From an uncultured Lachnospiraceae bacterium (GTDB lineage Bacteria > Bacillota > Clostridia > Lachnospirales > Lachnospiraceae), in assembly GCA_910588825.1 (NCBI GenBank), contig CAJURF010000094.1:1-12203 (forward strand): a stretch of 12,203 bases of DNA, given 5' to 3'. Below the pieces are notes generated by a model. The model saw nothing but the letters and a program-made list of their open reading frames with translations, was not told the DNA's origin and searched no databases. The translations under genes and the position numbers were made by a program. Below, piece by piece: positions 12,168 through 12,203 of the stretch (the first letter of the stretch is position 1; every line of letters begins with the position of its first letter).

Positions 12168-12203
12168 TTTGCTGTTTTGCTTGAAACAGTGAAGACTTGC
12201 TGG

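Noticed and set aside
12172..12189. Terminator after the YprB-like gene
   Set aside because: Only a 6-bp stem (CTGTTT/AAACAG) and no T-tract before the window ends.

Overview
The window looks like a chromosomal segment of an anaerobic, low- to mid-GC Firmicute, most likely a Lachnospiraceae-type clostridium. The reasons are the clostridial gene order rnfC-D-G-E-A-B, strong AGGAGG-type ribosome binding sites, two TTG starts, a DUF1703-type AAA-ATPase gene, and mobile-element proteins of a kind common in gut Clostridia. No species can be named from sequence alone.

Positions 1 to about 3110 are the right-hand end of an integrated mobile element (phage or integrative element; its left part lies outside the window). 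From left to right it holds: a decayed small gene; a leftward two-gene unit (59-aa Cys-rich protein and a 65-aa Cro-like XRE regulator); a divergent rightward 179-aa CI-like repressor; a compact type I toxin-antitoxin-like module (28-aa membrane peptide with a convergent antisense RNA and shared bidirectional terminator); a repeat-rich stretch; and a tyrosine integrase at the edge. The element seems to have inserted into an AAA-ATPase/PD-(D/E)XK gene, whose 5' two thirds remain at about 3111-3992 and whose C-terminal nuclease part is missing.

Positions 3111 to 11040 are all leftward host genes. Reading in the transcribed direction, the six-gene rnf operon (11040 to 6053) encodes the membrane-bound ferredoxin:NAD+ oxidoreductase. 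RnfC is the NADH-binding Fe-S subunit, RnfD and RnfG carry covalent FMN, RnfE and RnfA form the membrane core with an Fe-S site, and RnfB is the polyferredoxin entry point. Together they couple electron flow from reduced ferredoxin to NAD+ with Na+ or H+ export. The genes are tightly packed (4-nt overlap to 18-nt gaps) and end at a hairpin near 5971-6012. Two secreted-protein genes follow (a beta-propeller-like protein and a CapA-family protein), then the truncated ATPase gene.

At the right end, divergent from rnfC, a TTG-started gene (11163-12167) encodes a YprB-like RNase H-fold exonuclease.

The least ordinary part is 1532-1830. The toxin and antisense transcription units start inside the two arms of a 34-bp near-perfect inverted repeat (31 of 34 aligned positions identical plus one gap). 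The toxin leader also has a short stretch complementary to the antisense RNA and a hairpin that could hide its ribosome binding site.
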